Positions 16,345-24,548 of a stretch of DNA of 64,000 bases are shown piece after piece. The stretch lies in NCBI RefSeq assembly GCF_041365695.1, contig NZ_JBGFSJ010000003.1, positions 434,001 to 498,000 of the forward strand. Reading direction: 5' to 3'. The notes beneath the pieces were generated by a model. It was not told the DNA's origin, ran no database searches, and saw nothing but the letters and a program-made list of their open reading frames with translations. This DNA comes from Rhodosalinus sp041365695. GTDB taxonomy: Bacteria > Pseudomonadota > Alphaproteobacteria > Rhodobacterales > Rhodobacteraceae. The stretch's first letter is position 1; each line of letters starts with the position of its first letter. A program made the translations under genes and the position numbers.

Positions 16345-18162
16345 ATGGACATTCGCAACATCGCGATCATCGCGCATGTGGACCACGGCAAGACCACGCT
16401 CGTGGACGCGCTCCTGCGCCAGTCCGGCACGTTCCGCGAGAACCAGGCCGTGGCCGAGCGCGCGCTCGATTCCAACGATCTCGAACGCGAGCGCGGCATC
16501 ACCATCCTGGCCAAGGCGACCTCGGTCGACTGGAAGGGCACGCGCATCAACATCGTCGACACGCCCGGCCACGCCGATTTCGGCGGCGAGGTGGAACGCA
16601 TCCTGTCCATGGTCGACGGCGTGGTGCTCCTGGTGGACGCGGCCGAGGGACCGATGCCGCAAACGAAGTTCGTGACCTCGAAGGCGCTCGCGCTGGGGCT
16701 GCGGCCGATCGTCGTGCTCAACAAGGTGGACAAGCCCGCGGCGGAAGCCGATCGCGCGCTCGACGAGGTGTTCGATCTTTTCGCCAATCTGGGCGCCGAC
16801 GACGACCAGCTCGATTTCCCGCATCTCTACGCCTCGGGCATCGCGGGCTGGGCCGACACCGAGCTCGACGGTCCGCGCAAGGATCTGTCCGCGCTTTTCG
16901 CGCTCATCGTCAACCACGTGCCGAAGCCGCGCCAGCTGCACCGCGAGGGCGAGGATTTCCGCATGCTCGCCACCACGCTCGGCGCCGATCCCTTCCTGGG
17001 CCGCATCCTGACGGGCCGGGTCGAATCCGGCCGGATCAAGGCGGGCGCGACGGTTCAGGCGATCAGCCGCATGGGCCAGAAGATCGAGCAGTTCCGCGTC
17101 TCGAAGATCATGGCCTTCCGCGGCCTCTCCCAGCAGGAAATCCCCGAGGCCGTGGCGGGCGACATCGTCACGCTCTCGGGCATGTCGAAGGCGACCGTCT
17201 CGGACACGATCTGCGCGCTCGCGGTCGAGGAGCCGCTGCCCGCCCAGCCGATCGACCCGCCCACGATTTCGGTCACCTTCGGGATCAACGACAGCCCGCT
17301 CGCCGGGCGCGACGGCAAGAAGGTGCAGTCCCGCGTGATCCGCGAGCGGCTGATGCGGGAAGCCGAATCGAACGTGGCGATCCGGGTGAGCGACACGCCG
17401 GGCGGCGAGGCGTTCGAGGTCGCCGGCCGGGGCGAGCTTCAGATGGGCGTCCTGATCGAGAACATGCGGCGCGAGGGGTTCGAGCTCTCGATCTCGCGCC
17501 CCCGGGTGCTGATGCGCGAGGAAGACGACACGACGCTCGAGCCCATCGAGGAAGTCACCATCGACGTGGACGACGAGTATTCCGGCGCGGTGATCGAGAA
17601 GGTGACCGGCCCGCGCAAGGGCGAGATGGTGGAAATGCGCCCCGCGGGCGCGGGAAAGACGCGGATCGTCGCCCATGTCCCCTCGCGCGGGCTCATCGGC
17701 TATCACGGCGAGTTCCTGACCGACACCCGCGGCACCGGCGTCCTGAACCGCGTGTTTCACGGCTGGGCGCCACACAAGGGCCCGATCCCCGGCCGCAGGG
17801 CGGGCGTGCTGATCTCGATGGAGGACGGCGAGGCGGTGGCCTACGCGCTCTGGAACCTCGAGGAGCGCGGGCGGCTTTTCATCGGCCCGCAGGAGCGCGT
17901 CTACCAGGGCATGATCATCGGCGAGCATTCGCGCGAGAACGATCTCGAGGTGAACCCGCTCAAGGGCAAGAAGCTCACCAACGTCCGGGCGAGCGGCTCG
18001 GACGACGCGGTACGGCTCACGCCGGCCACGCGGCTGACGCTCGAGGAGGCCATCGCCTACATCGACGACGACGAACTCGTCGAGGTGACGCCGAACGCGA
18101 TCCGCCTGCGCAAGCGCCACCTCGACCCGCATGAGCGCAAGCGCGCCGCCAAGACCACCTGA
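16345..18162 (+). CDS. typA: Translational GTPase TypA/BipA
   Basis: A 605-residue ribosome-associated GTPase of the elongation-factor superfamily. G1 is AHVDHGKTT (residues 10-18), G2 ERGITI, G3 DTPGH and G4 NKVDKP. These are followed by EF-G-like domains II, III and V and the TypA-specific C-terminal domain containing MEDGEAVAYALWNLEERG. The length equals the family norm. BipA helps 50S subunit assembly and translation under cold or other stress. The start at 16345 (MDIRNIAIIAHVDHG) matches the usual N-terminus. It stands alone apart from the SMR gene upstream, with a 64-base gap in between. Confidence 0.97.
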   Translation: MDIRNIAIIAHVDHGKTTLVDALLRQSGTFRENQAVAERALDSNDLERERGITILAKATSVDWKGTRINIVDTPGHADFGGEVERILSMVDGVVLLVDAAEGPMPQTKFVTSKALALGLRPIVVLNKVDKPAAEADRALDEVFDLFANLGADDDQLDFPHLYASGIAGWADTELDGPRKDLSALFALIVNHVPKPRQLHREGEDFRMLATTLGADPFLGRILTGRVESGRIKAGATVQAISRMGQKIEQFRVSKIMAFRGLSQQEIPEAVAGDIVTLSGMSKATVSDTICALAVEEPLPAQPIDPPTISVTFGINDSPLAGRDGKKVQSRVIRERLMREAESNVAIRVSDTPGGEAFEVAGRGELQMGVLIENMRREGFELSISRPRVLMREEDDTTLEPIEEVTIDVDDEYSGAVIEKVTGPRKGEMVEMRPAGAGKTRIVAHVPSRGLIGYHGEFLTDTRGTGVLNRVFHGWAPHKGPIPGRRAGVLISMEDGEAVAYALWNLEERGRLFIGPQERVYQGMIIGEHSRENDLEVNPLKGKKLTNVRASGSDDAVRLTPATRLTLEEAIAYIDDDELVEVTPNAIRLRKRHLDPHERKRAAKTT

Positions 18163-18200
18163 GGCTTGCCGGGCGGGCGCAGGACGGCCTAGCCTTGCCC

Positions 18201-18889
18201 ATGGGACCGCGCCCGACCCTCGCCGCGCTCGCGATGGCGTTCCTCCTCGCCCCTGCCCCGCTGGCGGGCGGCACCATTATTTGCCCGAGCGGTGCCCTTC
18301 ACCATGGCGAGCCCGGACGCCACGCTGAACGAACACATCTGCCGCGTGGCGGAGGCGGGCGCGGAGCAACTCGAAGCTTGCGGCCTGCCGATCCGGGCGC
18401 CGCTCGTCATCCTCGCGGTGCCGGAGATCGCGCATGGCGACGTTTCCTGCCTCGGCGCCTATGATTGCAACCGGCTGGAACTCCGCCTCGTGACGCCGGC
18501 GGCGCTCGACGCCGCCCTCGCGCCGGACAGCGTGCTGCGCGACATCCCGCGCGAGGCGCTCTTCGACAGCCTCGTGGTGCATGAACTCGCCCACGCCGCG
18601 CTCGCCCGGCAGCCCTGCGCCGCGCCGCCCTGCCTCGCCGAACACGAATACGTCGCCTACGCGATGCAGATGCAGGCCCTCGCGCCCGAGCACCGCGCCA
18701 TCGTCACCGCCGCGGCGCGCGGGCTGGACCGCGTGACCGAAGAGCGGCTGAACGAGTTCATCGCCGTCGCCGCGCCGGACACCTTCGCCGCCTGGGCGTG
18801 GACGCATTTCTCGCGGCCGGGAGAACGGCTGCGGCTTCGTTGCGCGGCTCATCTCCGGAGAGGCGCAGCTCGGGCTCGACGCCTACTGA
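18201..18889 (+). pseudogene. DUF6639-like secreted protein gene with two frameshifts
   Basis: Three reading frames must be joined to give a coherent protein. The frame starting at ATG 18201 encodes a good signal peptide (MGPRPTLAALAMAFLLAPAP, then LAGG) but runs into unlikely sequence after about residue 32. The next frame, open at GTG 18292, carries the body: PDATLNEHICRVAEAG, a VVHELAHAALARQPC segment resembling a metalloprotease-type HE.A.H helix, and PDTFAAWAWTHFSRPG. The natural C-terminus, NGCGFVARLISGEAQLGLDAY, lies in the third frame and stops at 18887-18889. Each junction (near 18290 and 18820) looks like one surplus base. It is therefore a recent pseudogene or carries two sequencing errors. 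If functional it would be a secreted or periplasmic protein of unknown role. Confidence 0.7.
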
Positions 18890-18899
18890 ACGCCCCGTC

Positions 18900-19448
18900 T
18901 CAGGGCGCGATCAGGATGCGGTCGGCGACGCGCAGGCCGTCCTCGCCGCGCTGCACCACCACGATCTCGCCCGAGCCGGGCGCGACGCCGGTGAGCGCGC
19001 GGATGTTCACGTAATGCGTCACGAGCATCGCCCGCTCGCCTTGGGGGAGCGCGTCGAGGAGCGCCCGCGTGGCCGCCGTCTGCGCGGCGGGATCGCCGCG
19101 TCCGGCGAAGAAGGAATTGAGCGGCGGGCGCTCCGCCAACGTGCCGAGTTCCAGAAGCTCCGCGGTCTCGCGGCAGCGGCACCACTGGCTGGTCCAGACG
19201 TGGTCGAAGACGATGCCCGCCTCGCGCAGCGCCACGCCGATTCGGCGGGCCTGTGCGCGGCCGTCCTCCGAGAGATTGCGCTGGGTTGCGCAGTCCCCGA
19301 GCGTGAAGCCTGCCGGGTCGCCCGTTCCCGGCGCGAGCGCGTGACGCATGAGCGCGACCGCCCCCGGCGCCTTCAGTGCGGAAAGATCCTGCGCGGCCAC
19401 GGAGAGCGGCAGACAGATGACCAGCACGGCGGCGATCAAGCGGCGCAT
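18900..19448 (-). CDS. Secreted histidine phosphatase family protein
   Basis: A 182-residue protein with a clear signal peptide (MRRLIAAVLVICLPLSVAAQ). The phosphoglycerate-mutase-like catalytic motif is VALMRHALAPG, an RHA variant of RHG, and the second histidine lies in LVTHYVNIRAL. The arginine-rich segment WTSQWCRCRETAEL fits the phosphate pocket. Such periplasmic members (SixA/phytase-like, about 180 residues) are poorly characterised. The gene converges on the frameshifted DUF6639-like gene with only ten bases between the two stop codons. The substrate is unknown. Confidence 0.85.
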   Translation of the reverse strand: MRRLIAAVLVICLPLSVAAQDLSALKAPGAVALMRHALAPGTGDPAGFTLGDCATQRNLSEDGRAQARRIGVALREAGIVFDHVWTSQWCRCRETAELLELGTLAERPPLNSFFAGRGDPAAQTAATRALLDALPQGERAMLVTHYVNIRALTGVAPGSGEIVVVQRGEDGLRVADRILIAP

Positions 19449-19509
19449 CGGGACCCTCCCTTCGCTATCGAGACCTTAGGACCGGGCGGCCGACCGTCCA
19501 GCGGGCGCG

Positions 19510-19806
19510 CTACCCGGTGGTCTCGACGATGAGAAGCTCGCGCTCCGAGGCGCCGCGGGCGTGGCTCAGCGCCTCCTGGTACTCGGGAGAATGGTAGCAC
19601 GCCTCGGCCGCCTCGATGGAGGGGAACTTCGCCACGACGTTGCGCGGCCGTTCCTGGCCCTCGAGCTGCACGTAGCGCTCGCCGCGGGCGATAAACTGCC
19701 CGCCATGCTTGGCGATGGCGGGGCCGGCGAGTTCGGCGTATTTCCCGTACGCCTCGGGGTCGGTGACGGTCACATGGGCGATCCAGAGCGCGGGCATGGC
19801 CGTCAT
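19510..19806 (-). CDS. DUF1330 domain protein
   Basis: A 98-residue ferredoxin-like alpha/beta protein of the DUF1330 family, with WIAHVTVTDPEAYGKY at the N-terminus and PRNVVAKFPSIEAAEACYHS leading to SPEYQEALSHARGASER, the family signature. The first ATG (19804-19806) overlaps the alaS stop and a second ATG lies three codons downstream. I take the overlapping one, as the two genes are then coupled. The much longer in-frame ORF upstream runs antisense-like through alaS and is not coding. The function is unknown; the fold resembles dimeric alpha-beta barrel proteins. Confidence 0.88.
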   Translation of the reverse strand: MTAMPALWIAHVTVTDPEAYGKYAELAGPAIAKHGGQFIARGERYVQLEGQERPRNVVAKFPSIEAAEACYHSPEYQEALSHARGASERELLIVETTG

Positions 19807-22490
19807 TCCACTTCTTCGGCGGGCGCGCCCGCGATCACGGTTTCGGCGGCCTTGATCGCCGCATCGGCGTTCGCGGGATCCTTGCCGCCGCCCTGGGCCA
19901 TGTCGGGCCGGCCGCCGCCGCCCTTGCCGCCAAGCTCGGAGACGGCCGCCTTCACGATCTCCACCGCCGACAGCCGGTCCGTCAGATCGTCGGTGACGCC
20001 CGCGGCGACGGCGGCCTTGCCGCCGGCGTCGGCGATGAGCAGCACAGCGCCCGAGCCGAGCCGCGCCTTCATCTCGTCGATGAGCGGCGGAAGATCCTTG
20101 CCCGAGACGCCCGAGAGCACCTGCGAGACGAACGACACGCCCTGCACGTCCTTGGGCGCGGGCTGGCCACCCCCCTGCCCGGCCCCGCCCGCCATGGCGA
20201 GATCGCGGCGAAGCTGCGCCACCTCGTTCGACAGCTCCCTGAGCTTGGCCTGATCGGCCCGGACGCGCTCCACCAGGTGCTCGGGCGTGGTGCGCAGTTC
20301 GGCCACCGCGTCCTCGACGAGCTTGCGCAGCCGCGCGACATGGGCGCGCGCGGCCTCGCCGGTGAGCGCCTCGACCCGGCGCACGCCTGCGCTCGACGCG
20401 CTGTCGCCCAGAAGCACGAATTCCCCGATGTCGCCCGTGCGCCGGACATGGGTGCCGCCGCAAAGCTCGATGGAATAGGTCCGCCCGTCCCCGCCCTTGC
20501 CGGAGCCCGGCTGCATCCCCATCGACACCACCCGCACCTCGTCGCCGTATTTCTCGCCGAAAAGCGCCTGCGCGCCGATGGCGCGGGCGTCGTCCGGGGT
20601 CATGATGCGCGTCTCGACCGGCGCGTTCTGCCGGATATAGGCGTTCACCTCTTCCTCGACGCGGGCGACCTCCGCCTCGGTGAGCGGCTTGGCGTGGGAA
20701 AAGTCGAACCGCAGCCGGTCCGGCGCGTTGAGCGAGCCCCGTTGCGCCACGTGATCCCCGAGCGCCTCGCGAAGCGCCTCGTGCAGGAGGTGCGTGGCCG
20801 AATGGTTGGCGCGGATCGCGGTGCGGCGGTCGTGATCGACCTCGAGCCGGGCGGACTGCCCGGGCTCCAGTACACCCTCCTCGACCTCGGCGAAGTGGAT
20901 GAAGATGCCGGCCACCTTCTTCGTGTCGGTCACGCGCGCCGTGGCCGCGTCGGTGGCGATGACGCCGGTGTCGCCCACCTGGCCCCCGGCCTCGGCGTAG
21001 AACGGGGTCTGGTTCAGCACGATCTGCACCGCCTGGCCGGGATGCGCCTGCGCCACCTCGCCCCCGTCCTGCACCAGCGCGAGCAGCTGGGCCTCGGCGG
21101 TCTCGGTGTCGTAGCCTAGGAAATCGGTGGCGCCGTGGGTCTCGGCGAGATCGTACCAGATCGCGGCGTCCTTCGCCTCTCCAGAGCCCGACCAGGCCGC
21201 GCGGGCCTTTGCCTTCTGTTCGGCCATGGCGGTCTCGAAACCCTCGGCATCCACCGCGCGGCCCTTCTCGCGCAGCGCGTCCTGGGTCAGATCGAGCGGG
21301 AAGCCATAGGTGTCGTAAAGCCGAAACGCCGTGCGGCCCGGCAGCGACGCGCCGTCGGGCAGCTCCGCAAGCTCCTCCTCCAGAAGCTTCAGCCCCCGGT
21401 CGAGCGTCTGCTGGAAGCGCGTCTCCTCAAGCTTCAGCGTCTCCTCGATGAGCGCCTGCGCGCGGCCGAGCTCGGGATAGGCCGCGCCCATCTTGGCGAC
21501 GAGCGCGGGCACCAGCCGGTGCATCAGAGGCTCCTTCACGCCCAGGAGATGGGCGTGGCGCATCGCCCGCCGCATGATCCGGCGCAGCACGTAGCCGCGC
21601 CCGTCGTTGGACGGCATCACCCCGTCCGCAATCAGGAAGGAGGTGGAGCGCAGATGGTCCGCGATCACCCGGTGATGGGTGCGCCCCGGCCCGTCGGGAT
21701 CGGTGTTCGACGCGTTGGCCGAGGCCTCGATCAGGCTGCGCATGAGGTCGGTGGCGTAATTGTCGTTGGTGCCCTGCAGGAGCGCCGCCACCCGCTCGAT
21801 CCCCATGCCGGTGTCGATCGACTGCGCCGAAAGCTCGCGCCGCGTGCCGTCCTCGAACTGCTCGTACTGCATGAAGACGAGGTTCCAGATCTCGACGAAG
21901 CGGTCGCCGTCCTCCTCCGGGCTGCCCGGGGGACCGCCCCAGTACTGCTCGCCGTGGTCGAAGAAGATCTCCGAGCAGGGGCCGCAGGGGCCGGTGGCCC
22001 CCATCATCCAGAAATTGTCGTCGGTGGCGATGCGCAGGATGCGATCGTCGGGCAGGCCCGCGACCTTCTTCCACAGATCGGCCGCCTCGTCGTCCGTGTG
22101 ATAGACGGTAACGAGCAGCCTGTCCTTCGGGATGCCGAGTTCTTTCGTGACCATCTCCCAGGCGAAGGGGATCGCCTGCTCCTTGAAGTAGTCGCCGAAG
22201 GAGAAATTGCCGAGCATCTCGAAGAAGGTGTGGTGCCGCGCGGTGTATCCGACATTGTCGAGGTCGTTGTGCTTACCCCCCGCGCGCACGCATTTCTGCG
22301 CCGTGGCCGCACGGGTGTAATCGCGGTGCTCGAGCCCCGTGAACAGGTTCTTGAACTGCACCATCCCCGAATTCGCGAACATCAGCGTGGGGTCGTTGCG
22401 CGGCACCAGCGGGCTCGACGGCACGATCTCGTGACCCTGCCGCTTGAAATAGTCGAGGAAGGTGGTGCGGATATCGTTGAGGCTTTGCAT
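19803..22490 (-). CDS. alaS: Alanine--tRNA ligase
   Basis: An 895-residue class II synthetase charging tRNA-Ala. The ATG at 22488-22490 gives MQSLNDIRTTFLDYFKRQGH, matching the normal N-terminus; the in-frame ATG 11 codons upstream adds atypical residues. Domains in order: catalytic core (1-240) with PSSPLVPRNDPTLMFANSGM, tRNA-recognition helices, then the editing domain with zinc-binding HSATHLLHEAL and ELCGGTHVRRTGDIG, and the C-terminal DHHA1-type oligomerisation domain containing the Gly-rich GGAGQGGGQPAPKD linker. It is followed by the overlapping DUF1330 gene and preceded by recA, a common alphaproteobacterial order (recA-alaS). Confidence 0.97.
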   Translation of the reverse strand: MQSLNDIRTTFLDYFKRQGHEIVPSSPLVPRNDPTLMFANSGMVQFKNLFTGLEHRDYTRAATAQKCVRAGGKHNDLDNVGYTARHHTFFEMLGNFSFGDYFKEQAIPFAWEMVTKELGIPKDRLLVTVYHTDDEAADLWKKVAGLPDDRILRIATDDNFWMMGATGPCGPCSEIFFDHGEQYWGGPPGSPEEDGDRFVEIWNLVFMQYEQFEDGTRRELSAQSIDTGMGIERVAALLQGTNDNYATDLMRSLIEASANASNTDPDGPGRTHHRVIADHLRSTSFLIADGVMPSNDGRGYVLRRIMRRAMRHAHLLGVKEPLMHRLVPALVAKMGAAYPELGRAQALIEETLKLEETRFQQTLDRGLKLLEEELAELPDGASLPGRTAFRLYDTYGFPLDLTQDALREKGRAVDAEGFETAMAEQKAKARAAWSGSGEAKDAAIWYDLAETHGATDFLGYDTETAEAQLLALVQDGGEVAQAHPGQAVQIVLNQTPFYAEAGGQVGDTGVIATDAATARVTDTKKVAGIFIHFAEVEEGVLEPGQSARLEVDHDRRTAIRANHSATHLLHEALREALGDHVAQRGSLNAPDRLRFDFSHAKPLTEAEVARVEEEVNAYIRQNAPVETRIMTPDDARAIGAQALFGEKYGDEVRVVSMGMQPGSGKGGDGRTYSIELCGGTHVRRTGDIGEFVLLGDSASSAGVRRVEALTGEAARAHVARLRKLVEDAVAELRTTPEHLVERVRADQAKLRELSNEVAQLRRDLAMAGGAGQGGGQPAPKDVQGVSFVSQVLSGVSGKDLPPLIDEMKARLGSGAVLLIADAGGKAAVAAGVTDDLTDRLSAVEIVKAAVSELGGKGGGGRPDMAQGGGKDPANADAAIKAAETVIAGAPAEEVE

Positions 22491-22610
22491 CGGGCGGGCG
22501 GTCTTCCGGACGGTTGATGGCATCCCCGACGGCTCGGGCGCGGCGCTGCGGCACGGGGCCCTGCCGGGTTCCGGAACCTCTATCCCCGTGCCGCGGCGCT
22601 GTCCATGCGA

Positions 22611-22639
22611 AAGGGGTCGGCCGCAGCGCCGCGCCGACC
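22611..22639 (-). terminator. Possible terminator hairpin after recA
   Basis: Seven-base arms GGTCGGC (22615-22621) and GCCGACC (22633-22639) flank an 11-base loop, 27 bases past the recA stop. In recA sense the hairpin is followed by only a short run, CCTTTCG, so the tail is weak. It may still separate recA from alaS. Confidence 0.3.
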
Positions 22640-22665
22640 GCTTTCCGGGTCCGGAAGGAAGGCCC

Positions 22666-23742
22666 TCAGCCTTCCATCACCTCGCCGTCGCCGTCGCCGC
22701 CCTCGGCCATATGGAAATCGAGCCCGTGGGCGGCGCGGATCTTGTCCTCGATCTCGAGCGCGACGGCCGTGTTCTCTTTCAGATAGGTCTTGGCGTTCTC
22801 GCGGCCCTGGCCGATGCGCTCGTCGCCGTAGCTGAACCAGCTGCCGGATTTCTCCACCACCCCGGCCTTCACGCCGAGATCGAGAAGCTCTCCGGTCTTG
22901 GAGATGCCCTCGCCGTACATGATGTCGAACTCCACCTGCTTGAACGGCGGCGCGACTTTGTTCTTGACCACTTTCACGCGCGTGGCGTTGCCCACGACCT
23001 CGTCGCGGTCCTTGATCGAGCCGATCCGGCGGATGTCCAGGCGGACGGAGGAGTAGAACTTCAGCGCGTTGCCGCCCGTCGTCGTCTCGGGGGAGCCGAA
23101 CATCACGCCGATCTTCATGCGGATCTGGTTGATGAAGATCACCATGCATTTCGACCGCGAGATGGAGCCCGTCAGCTTGCGCATGGCCTGGCTCATGAGG
23201 CGGGCCTGCACGCCCACGGACGAATCGCCCATGTCGCCCTCGAGTTCGCTCTTGGGCGTGAGGGCGGCCACCGAATCGACCACCACCATGCTGACGGCGC
23301 CGGAGCGTACCAGCGTATCGGTGATCTCGAGCGCCTGCTCGCCGGTGTCGGGCTGGCTGATCAGCAACTCGTCGAGGTCGACGCCGAGCTTGCGGGCATA
23401 TTGCGGATCGAGCGCGTGTTCCGCGTCCACGAAGGCGCAGACGCCGCCCGTCTTCTGTTCCTCCGCGACGCAATGCAGCGTCAGCGTCGTCTTGCCGGAG
23501 CTTTCCGGGCCGTAGATCTCGATGATGCGCCCCTTGGGCAGGCCGCCGATCCCGAGCGCGATGTCGAGCCCGAGCGATCCGGTCGAGGTGGCCTCGATAT
23601 CCTTCACCGGGTTGTCGGCGCCGAGCTTCATGATCGAGCCCTTGCCGAACTGGCGCTCGATCTGGGCGAGCGCGCTGTCGAGCGCCTTCTGCTTGTCCGC
23701 GCTTTTCTTGCTGTCCATGGAGAGAAGGCCTGCCGTTGCCAT
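22666..23742 (-). CDS. recA: Recombinase RecA
   Basis: A 358-residue DNA-dependent ATPase for homologous recombination and LexA self-cleavage. Walker A is GPESSGKTT (residues 78-86), Walker B is MVVVDSVAAL, loop L1/L2 elements are SELEGDMGDSSVG and IRMKIGVMFGSPETTTGG, and the acidic tail ends GGDGDGEVMEG. The start at 23740-23742 gives MATAGLLSMDSKKSADKQKAL; the internal ATG eight codons later is possible. A ribosome site AAGGA lies about ten bases upstream. The gene is preceded by an SOS box 52 bases upstream of the start codon, so LexA control with damage induction is expected. Confidence 0.98.
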   Translation of the reverse strand: MATAGLLSMDSKKSADKQKALDSALAQIERQFGKGSIMKLGADNPVKDIEATSTGSLGLDIALGIGGLPKGRIIEIYGPESSGKTTLTLHCVAEEQKTGGVCAFVDAEHALDPQYARKLGVDLDELLISQPDTGEQALEITDTLVRSGAVSMVVVDSVAALTPKSELEGDMGDSSVGVQARLMSQAMRKLTGSISRSKCMVIFINQIRMKIGVMFGSPETTTGGNALKFYSSVRLDIRRIGSIKDRDEVVGNATRVKVVKNKVAPPFKQVEFDIMYGEGISKTGELLDLGVKAGVVEKSGSWFSYGDERIGQGRENAKTYLKENTAVALEIEDKIRAAHGLDFHMAEGGDGDGEVMEG

Positions 23743-23793
23743 TGGGTTTCGTCCTTATTTCACGCGCCGCGCCGAGCGGCAATGATTGCCTTC

Positions 23794-23808
23794 GTTCACT
23801 TTGTGTTC
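23794..23808 (-). promoter_or_regulatory. LexA (SOS) box upstream of recA
   Basis: The sequence is GTTC (23794-23797), seven bases ACTTTGT, then GTTC (23805-23808). This is an exact match to the alphaproteobacterial LexA site GTTC-N7-GTTC; in recA sense it reads GAAC-N7-GAAC. It sits between the recA start codon and the likely promoter, as expected for repression by LexA. Confidence 0.85.
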
Positions 23809-23877
23809 TCGCTTCCCTTGTGAGACCAAAAAGCGAACATTTCAAGTAAAATCCCTCTTGCCCGTACTTTCCCGCAC

Positions 23878-23903
23878 CACGGTTAAGAAGTAGTTTAACC
23901 GTG
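23878..23903. repeat. Perfect palindrome between recA and the sulfotransferase-like gene
   Basis: CACGGTTAA (23878-23886) and TTAACCGTG (23895-23903) are perfect 9-base inverted arms around an 8-base spacer, in the divergent gap 28 bases before the sulfotransferase ATG. It could be an operator for that gene. The arms contain TTAA-N8-TTAAC, one base off CtrA spacing. No U-tract follows on either strand, so a terminator is unlikely. Confidence 0.5.
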
Positions 23904-23930
23904 CAGGACAGGGGAGGTCGGACGCGCGCC

Positions 23931-24521
23931 ATGCTGGTTTTCGCGAAGCAGGGTCTGGTGTTTCTCGCCGTGCCCAAGACCGGTACGACCGCCTACGCGG
24001 AGGCCCTCGCCCCCCATGCGAGCCTCGTTGTGCGCGACCCGCCCGAGCTCAAGCACGCGCCGATCTGGCGCTACAACCGCTTCTTCAGGCCGATGCTGGA
24101 AAAGTTCGCGGGCGAGATGGAGACCATCGCGGTCGTGCGCGAACCGGAAAGCTGGCTCGGGAGCTGGTATCGCTACCGGCGGCGGCCCTTCACGCGGGGC
24201 AAGCCCGTCTCCACCGAACAGCTCGGCTTCGACGCGTTCGTCCAGGGCTACCTTTCGGAGCCGCAGCCCGCCTGGGCGCGGGTCGGCAGCCAGTCGGCAT
24301 TTCTCGCGCCGCGGCGCAATGGCACGGCAGCCGATCATGTCTTTCGCTACGAGGCGCCCGGATCGCTGCTGGATTTCCTCGAGGCGCGCTTGGGCGTCCG
24401 GCCGGCGCCGGCCCGGCGCAATGTGTCGCCCGAGGCGCCGCTCGAGCTTGCGCCAACAACGCGCGCGGCGTTGCGGGAGGTCTGCGCGGAGGATTACGCG
24501 CTTTGGGAGGGAAGCCGGTGA
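23931..24521 (+). CDS. Sulfotransferase-like P-loop protein
   Basis: A 196-residue protein starting at ATG 23931 (MLVFAKQGLVFLAVPKTGTT); a GTG ten codons upstream lies inside the palindrome and is less likely. The N-terminal VPKTGTT is the 5'-phosphosulfate-binding loop of PAPS-dependent sulfotransferases, and VVREPESWLGSWYRYR resembles the 3'-phosphate-binding strand and helix. Homologues in Rhodobacterales have, as I recall, often been labelled gamma-glutamyl kinase, which the sequence does not support. The substrate is unknown; sulfation or simple nucleotide binding are both possible. It is transcribed away from recA and converges on cckA. Confidence 0.7.
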   Translation: MLVFAKQGLVFLAVPKTGTTAYAEALAPHASLVVRDPPELKHAPIWRYNRFFRPMLEKFAGEMETIAVVREPESWLGSWYRYRRRPFTRGKPVSTEQLGFDAFVQGYLSEPQPAWARVGSQSAFLAPRRNGTAADHVFRYEAPGSLLDFLEARLGVRPAPARRNVSPEAPLELAPTTRAALREVCAEDYALWEGSR

Positions 24522-24548
24522 GTGCCCGGAAACGGTGGCCGCCCCGGG

